From the NCBI GenBank assembly GCA_963807675.1, contig CAWECP010000013.1:62001-126000 (forward strand): a stretch of 64,000 bases of DNA, written 5' to 3'. Source of the stretch: Bog-473 sp963807675 (GTDB lineage: Bacteria > Actinomycetota > Acidimicrobiia > Acidimicrobiales > RAAP-2). Below are positions 55,865-64,000 of the stretch, piece after piece (position 1 is the stretch's first letter; each line of letters starts with the position of its first letter). The translations under genes were made by a program, and so were the position numbers. A model generated the notes under the pieces. The model had not been told where the DNA came from. It saw nothing but the letters and a program-made list of their open reading frames with translations, and ran no database searches.

Positions 55865-57613
55865 GTGACCGTGACTCCCGACGAAGCCGCGGCCCAGCTC
55901 GAGGCGTTGCGCGCCGAGCTGGCCGACGCCGAGGATGAGATCCACGCGCTCCGGCGCCGGCTCCAGGAGAGCCCCGGCCGGGTCCAGGCCCTGGAGGAGC
56001 GGCTGCTCGAGTCCAAGGGCCAGCTGGCCCAGGCCACCTCGCAGAACGAGAAGCTGACCTTCACCCTCCAGCAGGCCAAGGAGCAACTGGCGGCGCTGCG
56101 CGAGGAGGTCGAGAAGCTGACCCAGCCGCCGGCCGCCTACGGGACGTTCCTCGGGGTGAACGAGGACGGCACCATCGACGTCTTCTCGAGCGGCCGCAAA
56201 ATGCGGGTGAGCCTGCATCCCGACATCGACCCGGGGCAGATCCGCAAGGGCAACGAGGTCGTCCTCAACGAGAGCCTCAACGTCGTGCTGGTACGCGACG
56301 GCGAGTTCTCGGGCGAAGTGGTGACCCTCAAGGAGCAGCTCGAGGACAAGAAGCGCTGCGTCATCTTCGCCCGCGCCGACGAGGAGCGGGTGGCCGAGCT
56401 CTCCGACGACCTGATCGGCACGCGCCTGCGGGCGGGCGACTCGCTGCTCATGGACACGCGCACCCAGTTGCTCATCGAGAAGCTGCCCAAGCTCGAGAGC
56501 GAGGAGCTCGTGCTCGAGGAGGTGCCCGACATCACGTACGCCGACGTCGGCGGGCTCGACACCCAGATAGAGGCCATCACCGACGCCGTCGAGCTGCCCT
56601 ACATGCACCGGGACCTCTTCGTCGAGTACGCCCTGCCGGCACCCAAGGGCATTTTGCTCTACGGCCCGCCGGGGTGCGGCAAGACGCTCATCGCCAAGGC
56701 GGTGGCCAACTCGCTGGCCAAGAAGGTGGCCGAGAAGACGGGCAACGACAACGTGCGCAGCTTCTTCCTCAACATCAAGGGGCCGGAGCTGCTCAACAAG
56801 TACGTGGGCGAAACGGAGCGGCAGATCCGCCAGGTCTTCCAGCGGGCCCGGGAGAAGGCCGACGAGGGTATGCCGGTGATCGTGTTCTTCGACGAAATGG
56901 AGTCCCTGTTCCGCACCCGGGGGACGGGAATTTCGTCCGACATGGAGTCGACCATCGTGCCGCAGCTGCTGGCCGAGATCGACGGGGTGGAGTCGCTGCG
57001 CGACGTCATCGTCATCGGGGCGTCGAACCGCGAGGACCTGATCGACCCGGCCATCCTGCGGCCGGGGCGCCTGGACGTGAAGATCAAGATCGAGCGGCCC
57101 GACGAGGAGGCGGCCGGGCAGATCTTCAGCCGCTACCTGACCACCGAGCTGCCCCTGGACGTGGGCGAGGTGCAGCGACTGGGCGGGGGCGACGCCGCCA
57201 AGGCGGTGCAGGCCATGATTGAGCAGACGGTGATCGAGATGTACCGGGAGGACGACGAGAACCGCTTCCTCGAGGTCACCTACCAGAACGGCGACAAGGA
57301 GATCCTCTACTACCGCGACTTCGCCTCCGGGGCCATGATCGAGAACATCGTGCGGCGGGCCAAGAAGCTGGCCATCAAGCGGGTGATCGCCGGGGACCCG
57401 GGCGGCATCCGCACGTCCGACCTGTTCGAGTCGATCCGCCAGGAGTACAAGGAGAACGAGGACCTGCCGAACACCACCAACCCGGACGACTGGGCCCGCA
57501 TTTCGGGGAAGAAGGGTGAGCGCATCGTCTATGTCCGCACGCTGCTCAGCGAGGACAAAGAGGTGCACGGTGGCCGCTCCATCGAGCGGGTCGGCACGGG
57601 GCAGTACCTGTAG
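55865..57613 (+). CDS. arc: Proteasome-associated AAA+ ATPase Arc/Mpa
   Basis: 582 residues from a GTG with a GGGTGAG-like site. Residues about 5-88 are coiled coil, which binds Pup. Residues 91-210 are tandem OB domains. The AAA+ domain has Walker A GPPGCGKT (267-274), Walker B VIVFFDEME (338-346) and LIDPAILRPGRLD as sensor. The C-terminus ends in Gln-Tyr-Leu, the gate-opening signal that docks into the 20S core. The hexamer unfolds Pup-tagged proteins. dop follows after 15 bases. Confidence 0.97.
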   Translation: MTVTPDEAAAQLEALRAELADAEDEIHALRRRLQESPGRVQALEERLLESKGQLAQATSQNEKLTFTLQQAKEQLAALREEVEKLTQPPAAYGTFLGVNEDGTIDVFSSGRKMRVSLHPDIDPGQIRKGNEVVLNESLNVVLVRDGEFSGEVVTLKEQLEDKKRCVIFARADEERVAELSDDLIGTRLRAGDSLLMDTRTQLLIEKLPKLESEELVLEEVPDITYADVGGLDTQIEAITDAVELPYMHRDLFVEYALPAPKGILLYGPPGCGKTLIAKAVANSLAKKVAEKTGNDNVRSFFLNIKGPELLNKYVGETERQIRQVFQRAREKADEGMPVIVFFDEMESLFRTRGTGISSDMESTIVPQLLAEIDGVESLRDVIVIGASNREDLIDPAILRPGRLDVKIKIERPDEEAAGQIFSRYLTTELPLDVGEVQRLGGGDAAKAVQAMIEQTVIEMYREDDENRFLEVTYQNGDKEILYYRDFASGAMIENIVRRAKKLAIKRVIAGDPGGIRTSDLFESIRQEYKENEDLPNTTNPDDWARISGKKGERIVYVRTLLSEDKEVHGGRSIERVGTGQYL

Positions 57614-57628
57614 CACTAGGTTGGCGCC

Positions 57629-59122
57629 GTGGCCACCATCAAGGTCTGCGGCATAGAGACCGAGTACGGGATCCACTCGCCCGGTCCCGAGCAGAACCCC
57701 ATCGCGGCCTCCTCGGTGTTGGTCAACGCCTACGCGGCCGACGTCGAGCAGCAGATCGGATGGGACTTCGAGGACGAGACGCCGGGCAACGACGCCCGCG
57801 GCTTCGCCCGGGAAGGGTCCTTGGCCCCCATGGTCGAGACCCACCTGGCCAACACGGTGCTGACCAACGGGGCGCGCTTCTACGTCGACCACGCCCACCC
57901 GGAGTACTCGAGTCCCGAGTGCCTGACGCCCCGCGAGGCCCTGGTCTACGACAAGGCGGGGGAGGAGGTGTTGCGCCGGGCCATGGCGGCGGCCGCCCTG
58001 CGCATGCCCGACCAGCCGGCCCCGGTCGTGCACAAGAACAACTCGGACGGCAAGGGCAACTCCTACGGCTGCCACGAGAACTACATGATGGACCGGGCCG
58101 TGCCCTTCGCCAAGGTGATCGACGGCGTGGTGCCGCACTTCGTCTCCCGGACGGTCTTCATCGGCTCGGGCAAGGTGGGCGTGGAGACGCCGGCGCTGGA
58201 CGCCGACACGGTGGAGTACCAGATATCGCAGCGGGCCGAGTTCTTCGAGGAGATCGTCGGGTTGGAGACGACCCTGAAGCGCCCCATCGTCAACACGCGC
58301 GACGAGCCGCACGCCGACCCCAAGCGGTTCCGGCGCCTGCACGTGATCGTCGGGGACGCCAACCTGTCCGAGGTCGCCACCTTCCTGAAGATCGGCACGA
58401 CGGCCATCGTGCTGGCCATGGTGGAGGACGAGGCGGGTCCGACCCGCGACCTGTCGCTGTCGGACCCGGTGCGGGCGCTGCACCAGGTCTCGGCCGACCT
58501 CTCGCTGGCGCGGCCCCTGGCGCTGACCGACGGGTCCTCGGCCACCGCCCTGGAGCTGCAGTGGGAGATCTTCGGCGCGGCCCGCAAGTACGCCGAGGAG
58601 TTCGGGCTCGAGGCGCTGGGCGACGACGGCACCGTCGGGGCGCTGGTCATGGAGCACTGGGAGGCGGTGCTCGAAGGCCTCGAGTCGGACCCCTCGACGC
58701 TGGCCGACACGCTGGACTGGGTGGCCAAGCGCGACCTCCTCCTGGCCTACATGGACCGCCACGACTGCGGGTGGAAGGACCCGCGGGTGGCTGCACTGGC
58801 TCTGCAATATCACGACCTGCGGCCCGACAAGTCCGTGTTCCGGCGCCTGGTGTTGCGCACCCTGGTGGGGGCGGACGAGGTGGCCGTGGCCGTGCTGGAG
58901 CCGCCGCCCGGCACCCGGGCCTGGTTCCGGGGCAAGTGCCTGGCCCGTTGGCCGGACGCCGTGGTCACCGCCAACTGGGATTCCCTCGTCTTCGACATCG
59001 GTGCTGACCCGCTGCGACGCGTCCCTATGATGGACCCCCTGAAGGGGACAGCCGAGCACACTGGGGCGCTCCTGGCCCAGAGCACTGGGCCGGCGGACCT
59101 GCTCAACCGGCTCAACTCCTAG
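57629..59122 (+). CDS. dop: Dop, Pup deamidase/depupylase
   Basis: 497 residues from a GTG. The fold is glutamine-synthetase-like: CGIETEYGIHSP at the start, then RFYVDHAHPEYSSPEC carrying the catalytic Asp87, NNSDGKGNSYGCHENYMM and NTRDEPHADPKRFRRLHV. A Dop-specific loop lies at about 41-70 (QQIGWDFEDETPGND), which PafA lacks. Dop turns the C-terminal Gln of Pup into Glu and removes Pup from proteins. It lies between arc and pup, 39 bases before pup. Confidence 0.97.
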   Translation: MATIKVCGIETEYGIHSPGPEQNPIAASSVLVNAYAADVEQQIGWDFEDETPGNDARGFAREGSLAPMVETHLANTVLTNGARFYVDHAHPEYSSPECLTPREALVYDKAGEEVLRRAMAAAALRMPDQPAPVVHKNNSDGKGNSYGCHENYMMDRAVPFAKVIDGVVPHFVSRTVFIGSGKVGVETPALDADTVEYQISQRAEFFEEIVGLETTLKRPIVNTRDEPHADPKRFRRLHVIVGDANLSEVATFLKIGTTAIVLAMVEDEAGPTRDLSLSDPVRALHQVSADLSLARPLALTDGSSATALELQWEIFGAARKYAEEFGLEALGDDGTVGALVMEHWEAVLEGLESDPSTLADTLDWVAKRDLLLAYMDRHDCGWKDPRVAALALQYHDLRPDKSVFRRLVLRTLVGADEVAVAVLEPPPGTRAWFRGKCLARWPDAVVTANWDSLVFDIGADPLRRVPMMDPLKGTAEHTGALLAQSTGPADLLNRLNS

Positions 59123-59161
59123 GCGATTACGGTCGAGTTAGAACGGACGGGGACAGGGACG

Positions 59162-59368
59162 ATGGCAGAGCAAGAACAGAAGAAAAAGGGCGGCGGAAGC
59201 CGCACCACCGAAGTGGAAACCGAGGTGGACGAGTCCGCCCCGGCGGCCTCGGAGCGCGGCGAGAAGATCAAGGCCGAGCTCGACGACCTCCTGGACGAGA
59301 TCGACGAGGTCCTCGAGGACAACGCGGAGGAGTTCGTCCGCAACTACGTGCAAAAGGGCGGGCAGTAG
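59162..59368 (+). CDS. pup: Pup, prokaryotic ubiquitin-like protein
   Basis: 68 residues. The N-terminal half is disordered and polar (MAEQEQKKKGGGSRTTE). A helical segment (IKAELDDLLDEIDEVLED) follows, which pairs with the Arc coiled coil. It ends in Gly-Gly-Gln, so Dop must deamidate it before ligation. Its place between dop and prcB is standard. Confidence 0.97.
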   Translation: MAEQEQKKKGGGSRTTEVETEVDESAPAASERGEKIKAELDDLLDEIDEVLEDNAEEFVRNYVQKGGQ

Positions 59369-59457
59369 CCACCAGTGGCGCTCCCCCTTTTCCCCCGGAC
59401 CGCGATCCGGGTCCTGATTTTGCCGGCCTGCTCCGACTGACCGCGGGGCGGGGCGAG

Positions 59458-60189
59458 GTGCCGGTGCGCCCGCTCGAAAGCGGGGCGGGCGGGGGGGCAC
59501 CGCTGCAGGTGGCCCACGGCACGACGGTGGTGGCGTTGCGCCACGCCGACGGCGTCATCATGGCGGGGGACCGCCGGGCCACGGCGGGCAACATCATCGC
59601 CCACCACGCCATGGAGAAGGTCTTCCCGGCCGACCGCTACTCCGCCATCGCCATCGCGGGCACGGCCGGCATGGCCATAGAGATGGTGCGGCTCTTCCAG
59701 GTGCAGCTCGAGCACTACGAGAAGGTCGAGGGGTCGACGCTGTCGCTGGAGGGCAAGGCCAACCAGCTGGCCCAAATGGTCCGTTCGCACCTGCCCCTGG
59801 CCATGCAGGGGCTGGCCGTCGTCCCGCTCTTCGCCGGCTACGACACGGCACGCGGGACGGGGCGCATCTTCAACTACGACGTGACCGGCGGCCACTACGA
59901 GGACACCGACTTCCAGGCCACGGGCTCGGGTGGGCGCGACGCGCGCAACACGGTGAAGCTGGGCTGGCGCGAGGGCCTGTCCCGCGACGAGGCGGTCGAC
60001 CTGGCCATCCAGTCGCTCTACGACGCCGCCGACGAGGACTCGGCCACGGGCGGACCCGACCTCGTGCGCGGCATCTACCCGATCGTCGCCGTGGTCGACG
60101 CCGAGGGGTACCGCGAGGTGCCCGAGGAGGAGGTGGCGGAGCGCTTCGGCGCCCTGATCGCCCGCAGGCACGCGGAGCGTGCGCAATGA
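59458..60189 (+). CDS. prcB: Proteasome beta subunit PrcB
   Basis: 243 residues from a GTG at 59458. A propeptide of 21 residues (PVRPLESGAGG...) precedes Thr22 in VAHGTTVVALRHADGV, the catalytic N-terminus after cleavage. The Asp in IMAGDRRATAG and the Lys in HAMEKVFPAD complete the active site. Upstream in the same frame, without a start codon, is propeptide-like sequence (PPDRDPGPDFAGLLRL). A GTG at 59375 would reach it if one base is missing from the C-run near 59391-59395; the true start may lie there. It overlaps prcA (ATGA). Confidence 0.95.
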   Translation: MPVRPLESGAGGGAPLQVAHGTTVVALRHADGVIMAGDRRATAGNIIAHHAMEKVFPADRYSAIAIAGTAGMAIEMVRLFQVQLEHYEKVEGSTLSLEGKANQLAQMVRSHLPLAMQGLAVVPLFAGYDTARGTGRIFNYDVTGGHYEDTDFQATGSGGRDARNTVKLGWREGLSRDEAVDLAIQSLYDAADEDSATGGPDLVRGIYPIVAVVDAEGYREVPEEEVAERFGALIARRHAERAQ

Positions 60190-60857
60190 GCATGCCGTAC
60201 TACGTCTCGCCCGAGCAGGTCATGAAGGACCGGGCCGAGTACGCGCAGAAGGGCATCGCCCGGGGGCGCTCGTTGGTCGCCACCACCTACGACCTCGGCA
60301 TCGCGATCGTGGCGGAGAACCCGTCGCGCTCGCTGCACAAGATCAGCGAGATCTACGACCGCATCGCCTTCGGCGGCGTGGGCAAGTACAACGAGTACGA
60401 CCAGCTCCGGGTGGCCGGTGTCCGCCACGCCGACACCAAGGGCTTCGCCTTCAGCCGGGAGGACGTCGACGCCCGCTCGTTGGCCAACCTGTACGCGCAG
60501 TATCTCGGCAACGTCTTCACGCACGAAATGAAGCCGCTCGAGGTGGAGGTCCTGGTGGCCGAGCTCGGCGACGCCGAGAACCAGCTGTACCACATCGCCT
60601 ACGAGGGGACGATCACCGACGAGGACCGCTTCGCCGTCCTCGGCGGCGAAGCCGAGACCATCACCGAGCGGGTGGCCGGCGCCTGGCAGGCCGACTGGGA
60701 CATGGCGGCGTCGATCCAGGCGGCCAGGTCGGCCCTGGCCGGTCCCGACCGCACGTTGAGCGCCGGTGACCTGGAGGTGGCCATCCTGAGCCGGGGTAAC
60801 GGGCGCCGCACCTTCCGCCGGGTCCAAGAACCCGAGCTGGCGCAACTCCTGGCATAG
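60186..60857 (+). CDS. prcA: Proteasome alpha subunit PrcA
   Basis: 223 residues from an ATG overlapping the prcB stop. The N-terminal gate helix area is MPYYVSPEQVMKDRAEYAQK. RGRSLVATTYDLGIAIVAEN and KISEIYDRIAFGGVGKYNEY match the alpha-type ring subunit, without a Thr nucleophile. Alpha rings cap the beta rings of the 20S core and dock Arc. It is followed by pafA after 20 bases. Confidence 0.96.
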   Translation: MSMPYYVSPEQVMKDRAEYAQKGIARGRSLVATTYDLGIAIVAENPSRSLHKISEIYDRIAFGGVGKYNEYDQLRVAGVRHADTKGFAFSREDVDARSLANLYAQYLGNVFTHEMKPLEVEVLVAELGDAENQLYHIAYEGTITDEDRFAVLGGEAETITERVAGAWQADWDMAASIQAARSALAGPDRTLSAGDLEVAILSRGNGRRTFRRVQEPELAQLLA

Positions 60858-60877
60858 GCAGCAGTACGGTTGGGCCG

Positions 60878-62236
60878 GTGGAACGGCGCATCTTCGGGGT
60901 GGAGAACGAGTACGGCGTCACCTTCACCCTGCGCGGCCAGCGCCGGCTGAGCCCCGACGAGGTGGCGCGCTACCTGTTCCGCCGGGTGGTGTCGTGGGGC
61001 CGCTCGTCCAACGTCTTCCTCGAGAACGGCGCCCGCCTGTACCTCGACGTGGGCAGCCACCCCGAGTACGCCACCCCCGAGTGCGACCGCATCAGCGACG
61101 TCGTGGTGCACGACAAGGCGGGGGAGTGGATCCTGGCCCAGCTGGTCACCGGGGCCCAGGCGCGCCTGCGCGAGGAGGGCATCCGCGGCGACGTCTACCT
61201 CTTCAAGAACAACACGGACTCGGTGGGCAACTCGTACGGCTGCCACGAGAACTACCTGACCGAGCGCAACGACGAGTTCAACCGCTACACCGAGGTGCTC
61301 ATCCCGTTCCTGGTCTCCCGGCAGATCTACGCCGGGGCCGGCAAGGTGCTCCAGACGGCCCGGGGCGCCGTGTTCTGCCTGAGCCAGCGGGCCGAGCACA
61401 TCTGGGAGGGCGTGTCGTCGGCCACCACCCGGAGCCGCCCCATCATCAACACCCGGGACGAGCCGCACGCGGACGCCGAGCGCTTCCGGCGCCTGCACGT
61501 GATCGTCGGCGACTCCAACATGTCCGAGTACGCCACCTTCCTGAAGATCGGCACGACGTCGATCCTGCTGGCCATGCTCGAGGACTCGGCCACCGTGCTG
61601 CGCGACCTCACGCTGGAGAACCCCATCAGGGCCATCCGCGAGATCAGCCACGACATCACCTGCCAGCGGCGGGTCCGCCTGGCCAACGGCCGGGAGATGC
61701 GGGCGCTCGACATTCAGATCGAGTACCTCGAGCGGGCGCTCAAGTTCCGCGAGCGACGGGGCCTCTCGCCCGAGGAGGACAAGGCGCTCGACATGTGGCA
61801 GTACTGCCTCAAGGGCCTGGAGGCCGACCCCACGTCGCTGTGGCGCGAGTGCGACTGGGTGTCCAAGTACCGCCTGGTCGAGCAGATGCGGGCGCGTCAC
61901 GACATTTCGCTGTCGCACCCCAAGGTGGCCATGATCGACCTCATGTACCACGACGTCGACCGGAGCCGGGGCCTGTTCTACAAGCTGCAGCAGCGCGACG
62001 AAATGGAGCGGACCTGCACCGACGAGGCCATCACCGAGGCCATGACCAAGCCGCCCGAGACGACCCGGGCCCGCCTGCGCGGGGCCTTCGTGAAACGGGC
62101 CAAGGAGCGGCGCCGCGACTTCACGGTGGACTGGGTCCATCTGAAGCTGAACGACCAGGCCCAACGCACGGTGCTGCTCAAGGACCCGTTCAAGTCACAC
62201 GACGAACGGGTGGAGCGGCTCATCCAGTCGCTGTGA
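60878..62236 (+). CDS. pafA: PafA, Pup-protein ligase
   Basis: 452 residues from a GTG. It is a Dop paralogue: RRIFGVENEYGVTFTL at the start, then LYLDVGSHPEYATPEC with catalytic Asp57, NNTDSVGNSYGCHENYLT and NTRDEPHADAERFRRLHV. It has no Dop loop, and it has the C-terminal PafA-type domain (RRRDFTVDWVHLKLNDQAQR). It joins the C-terminal Glu of Pup to lysines of target proteins using ATP. tatA follows after 22 bases; no pafB or pafC lies between. Confidence 0.96.
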   Translation: MERRIFGVENEYGVTFTLRGQRRLSPDEVARYLFRRVVSWGRSSNVFLENGARLYLDVGSHPEYATPECDRISDVVVHDKAGEWILAQLVTGAQARLREEGIRGDVYLFKNNTDSVGNSYGCHENYLTERNDEFNRYTEVLIPFLVSRQIYAGAGKVLQTARGAVFCLSQRAEHIWEGVSSATTRSRPIINTRDEPHADAERFRRLHVIVGDSNMSEYATFLKIGTTSILLAMLEDSATVLRDLTLENPIRAIREISHDITCQRRVRLANGREMRALDIQIEYLERALKFRERRGLSPEEDKALDMWQYCLKGLEADPTSLWRECDWVSKYRLVEQMRARHDISLSHPKVAMIDLMYHDVDRSRGLFYKLQQRDEMERTCTDEAITEAMTKPPETTRARLRGAFVKRAKERRRDFTVDWVHLKLNDQAQRTVLLKDPFKSHDERVERLIQSL

Positions 62237-62258
62237 CCGCACCGTAGAGTGAGAGCAG

Positions 62259-62801
62259 ATGCTGAACCTCGACCCGGCCAAACTCCTGGTGATCGCCGTG
62301 GTCGCCATCATTCTCCTGGGGCCTGACCGGCTGCCCCAGGTGGCCCGGCAGGTCGGCGCGGCCTGGCGCTCCTTCAACGAGTTCCGCCACCGCATGGAGG
62401 CCGAGGTGCGCAGCACCATGCCCGACCTGCCACCCACCCACGAGATCGCCCGGCTGGCCCGGTCGCCCTCGGCGCTGCTCAACAAGCTCTCGTCCATGAA
62501 CGACGGCGACGGGAACGGGACGGAGGCCAACGGGACCGTGGCGGGCGAGGTGGCCGGGGACGTGGACGTGGCCGGGGTGGGTGGCAACGGCAATAGCGGC
62601 AGCCTCCCGGGCGGTGTCGCCGCCACCGTCGACGGCCCGGTGGCCGACGGGCCGGCACGCGGACCGGATGGCGTCGTGACCGGGCCGGACGGGGGCGAGT
62701 CCGGCCTGCCCGCATCCGCGCCCCTGAGGCCGGCGCCGAGGAGAGCATCGCCCGCGCCCGCTCCGGACGTCATCGAACCGGGCGACCCCACGCTCAACTG
62801 A
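62259..62801 (+). CDS. tatA: TatA/TatB-type translocase subunit with long tail
   Basis: 180 residues. It opens with a single membrane helix (KLLVIAVVAIILLGPDRLPQ) followed by an amphipathic helix (VGAAWRSFNEFRHRMEAEVR). The hinge reads GPDRLP rather than the FG of typical TatA, which is TatB-like. The last 95 residues are Gly/Asp/Pro-rich and probably disordered. It builds the pore or targeting complex with TatC (12 bases downstream) for twin-arginine export of folded proteins. Confidence 0.88.
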   Translation: MLNLDPAKLLVIAVVAIILLGPDRLPQVARQVGAAWRSFNEFRHRMEAEVRSTMPDLPPTHEIARLARSPSALLNKLSSMNDGDGNGTEANGTVAGEVAGDVDVAGVGGNGNSGSLPGGVAATVDGPVADGPARGPDGVVTGPDGGESGLPASAPLRPAPRRASPAPAPDVIEPGDPTLN

Positions 62802-62813
62802 CCGGGGACGACC

Positions 62814-63617
62814 ATGGTGAGCCTTCCCTTCTCGGCCAAGCGCAAGAGCCGTCCGTCGCCGGACAACATGACGCTCAGCGAGCATCTGACCGAGCTGCGC
62901 TACCGGGTGATCGTGTGCGTCGTCGCCTTCGTGGTGGCGGCCACCGTCGCCGTCTTCCTCTACGACCCCATCCTGAACTTCCTTCTGCGGCCGCTCTGCG
63001 ACGTGAACGCCGCCACCCGGCATCGGACGGCCACGTCCGGCTCGGTGCTGGTGTCGGGCGGCGGCCAGTGCAACCTCTTCGTCACGTCGCCCCTCGACGG
63101 GCTGTCCCTGCGGGTCAAGATCGCCGCCTTCGGCGGCCTCGTGCTGGCCTCACCCGTGATCCTGTTCCAGGTCTGGCGCTTCATCACCCCCGGCCTGCGG
63201 GCGGCCGAGCGTCGCTACGCCATCCCCTTCGTGCTCAGCTCGTTCGCGCTGTTCCTCCTCGGCGCGGCGACGGCGTACTTCACCCTGCCGCACGCCCTGG
63301 GCTGGCTGAAGTCGGTCGGTGGCTCCGACCTGGTCCAGATCTACGACCCCATTCCGTACCTGGGCCTCATTCTGCTCATGATGGCCCTGTTCGGCCTCAC
63401 CTTCGAGTTCCCGGTGGTGCTCGTCTCGCTGATGCTGGCGCGCGTCGTCTCACCGGCGCGCCTGCTGAAGGCGTGGCGCTGGGCCGTCATCATCATCGTG
63501 GTGGCGGCGGCCGTGTTCACGCCGAGCTCCGACCCGTTCTCCATGCTCGCCCTCGCCGTGCCCTTGATCTGTTTCTACTTCGTCTCCATCGGCATCGGGA
63601 AGCTGCTCGGCCGTTGA
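62814..63617 (+). CDS. tatC: Sec-independent translocase TatC
   Basis: 267 residues. The N-terminus carries MTLSEHLTELRYRVIVC, the TatC signal-binding start. Six membrane helices follow, including VCVVAFVVAATVAVFLYDPI, and the FRVWRFITPGL-like segment in LFQVWRFITPGLRAAERRY. The closing MLALAVPLICFYFVSIGIG is typical. It recognises twin-arginine signal peptides. Its stop overlaps the start of the helicase gene (TTGA). Confidence 0.95.
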   Translation: MVSLPFSAKRKSRPSPDNMTLSEHLTELRYRVIVCVVAFVVAATVAVFLYDPILNFLLRPLCDVNAATRHRTATSGSVLVSGGGQCNLFVTSPLDGLSLRVKIAAFGGLVLASPVILFQVWRFITPGLRAAERRYAIPFVLSSFALFLLGAATAYFTLPHALGWLKSVGGSDLVQIYDPIPYLGLILLMMALFGLTFEFPVVLVSLMLARVVSPARLLKAWRWAVIIIVVAAAVFTPSSDPFSMLALAVPLICFYFVSIGIGKLLGR

Positions 63618-64000
63618 CCGCCTTTTCATGGCCCGTCCGGGAAGCGGGCGGGTTGGCGGACTTCGAGGCCAACCTGCCGTTCGCCCTCGACGACTTCCAG
63701 CAGGACGCGTTCCGCGCCCTCGACGCCGACCACTCCGTGCTGGTGTCGGCGCCCACCGGCTCCGGCAAGACGCTCGTCGCCGCCTACGCCGTCCACCGCG
63801 CCCTGGGCGCGCGGGGCAAGGCCTTCTACACCACCCCCCTCAAGGCGCTGTCCAACCAGAAGTACGGGGAGCTGGTGGCCTCCTACGGCGAGGACCACGT
63901 GGGGCTGCTCACGGGCGACACGACGCTGCGACCGCGGGCGCCCGTGGTGGTGATGACGACCGAGGTGCTGCGCAACATGCTCCTGGCGGGCTCCGACCTG
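63614..64000 (+). CDS. helY: Ski2/HelY-like DEAD/DEAH helicase, truncated by window end
   Basis: It opens from a TTG at 63614 overlapping the tatC stop; no ATG is in frame. The N-terminus reads LDDFQQDAFRALDADHSVLV. Walker A is SAPTGSGKTLVAAYAVHRAL, and motif Ia is YTTPLKALSNQKY, followed by GLLTGDTTLRPRAPVVVMTT and VLRNML. This is the start of a large Ski2-like RNA/DNA helicase, as in the mycobacterial helY position after tatC. The remaining domains lie beyond the window. Confidence 0.88.
   Translation, partial: MTAFSWPVREAGGLADFEANLPFALDDFQQDAFRALDADHSVLVSAPTGSGKTLVAAYAVHRALGARGKAFYTTPLKALSNQKYGELVASYGEDHVGLLTGDTTLRPRAPVVVMTTEVLRNMLLAGSDL

Noticed and set aside
55748..59059. Very long open frame antisense to arc and dop
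   Set aside because: Same cause as above; arc and dop are unmistakable on the plus strand.
63600..63900. Minus-strand frames opposite the helicase start
   Set aside because: The plus strand has an intact Walker A and motif Ia in a frame coupled to tatC; the minus frames have no family character.

Overview
The window is high-GC DNA from an actinomycetota-type bacterium. A complete Pup-proteasome locus, an FbiC-type F420 enzyme, a Tat locus followed by a HelY-like helicase, and a family of propeller-repeat secreted proteins all point that way. I favour class Acidimicrobiia, but this is inference from gene content and protein style; no rRNA or tRNA gene is present to settle it. Most genes start with ATG or GTG, and many neighbours overlap by 1-8 bases.

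Layout. (1) 1-5.0 kb is a decayed accessory region: a frameshifted SRPBCC gene, small unknown genes, an integrase remnant beside a tRNA-3'-end-like sequence, a collapsed membrane flippase/kinase gene and a VOC fragment. (2) 5.0-9.5 kb holds a secreted CalB-like lipase divergent from a large secreted CAP/IPT/propeller protein, then a GrpB-fold protein and PspA at 9.5 kb. (3) 10.3-17.5 kb is metabolic: a haloalkane dehalogenase, a polytopic membrane protein, two DAO/ThiO-type oxidases (one overlapping thiS), a CorA-like channel and a patatin. (4) 17.6-23.7 kb is gltBD, the complete NADPH-type glutamate synthase. (5) 23.9-31 kb is a mixed set of small enzymes, with a MarR regulator divergent from a ClC-CBS chloride channel. 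(6) 31-35 kb is disturbed: a frameshifted P450, an NlpC/P60 hydrolase and a truncated second copy of it flanking a membrane protein. (7) 35-40 kb has an FtsX-like permease and an arsenic module, arsR<>arsI-aqpS-arsC, whose divergent promoters overlap. (8) 40-44.6 kb has a penicillin-binding protein, an acyl-CoA ligase, ThpR and small proteins. (9) 44.6-52.8 kb on the minus strand runs tkt, tal, fbiC, a LOG-family gene and a propeller-repeat amidase. (10) 52.8-64 kb on the plus strand has a thioesterase, three small membrane proteins, trmI, and then arc-dop-pup-prcB-prcA-pafA-tatA-tatC-helicase, with a ferredoxin on the minus strand.

The proteasome genes work as one system: PafA ligates Pup, Dop deamidates and removes it, Arc unfolds the tagged protein and PrcA/PrcB degrade it. 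The arsenic genes form a coherent detoxification path: arsenate reduction, channel-mediated arsenite exit and methylarsenite C-As cleavage.

A major caveat is that many conserved genes (tkt, tal, fbiC twice, LOG, NlpC/P60, P450 twice, VOC, probably the prcB start) carry single-base frame changes, several in C or G runs. The simplest explanation is indel error in the assembly, so these genes may be intact in the organism. The flippase and integrase remnants look truly decayed.
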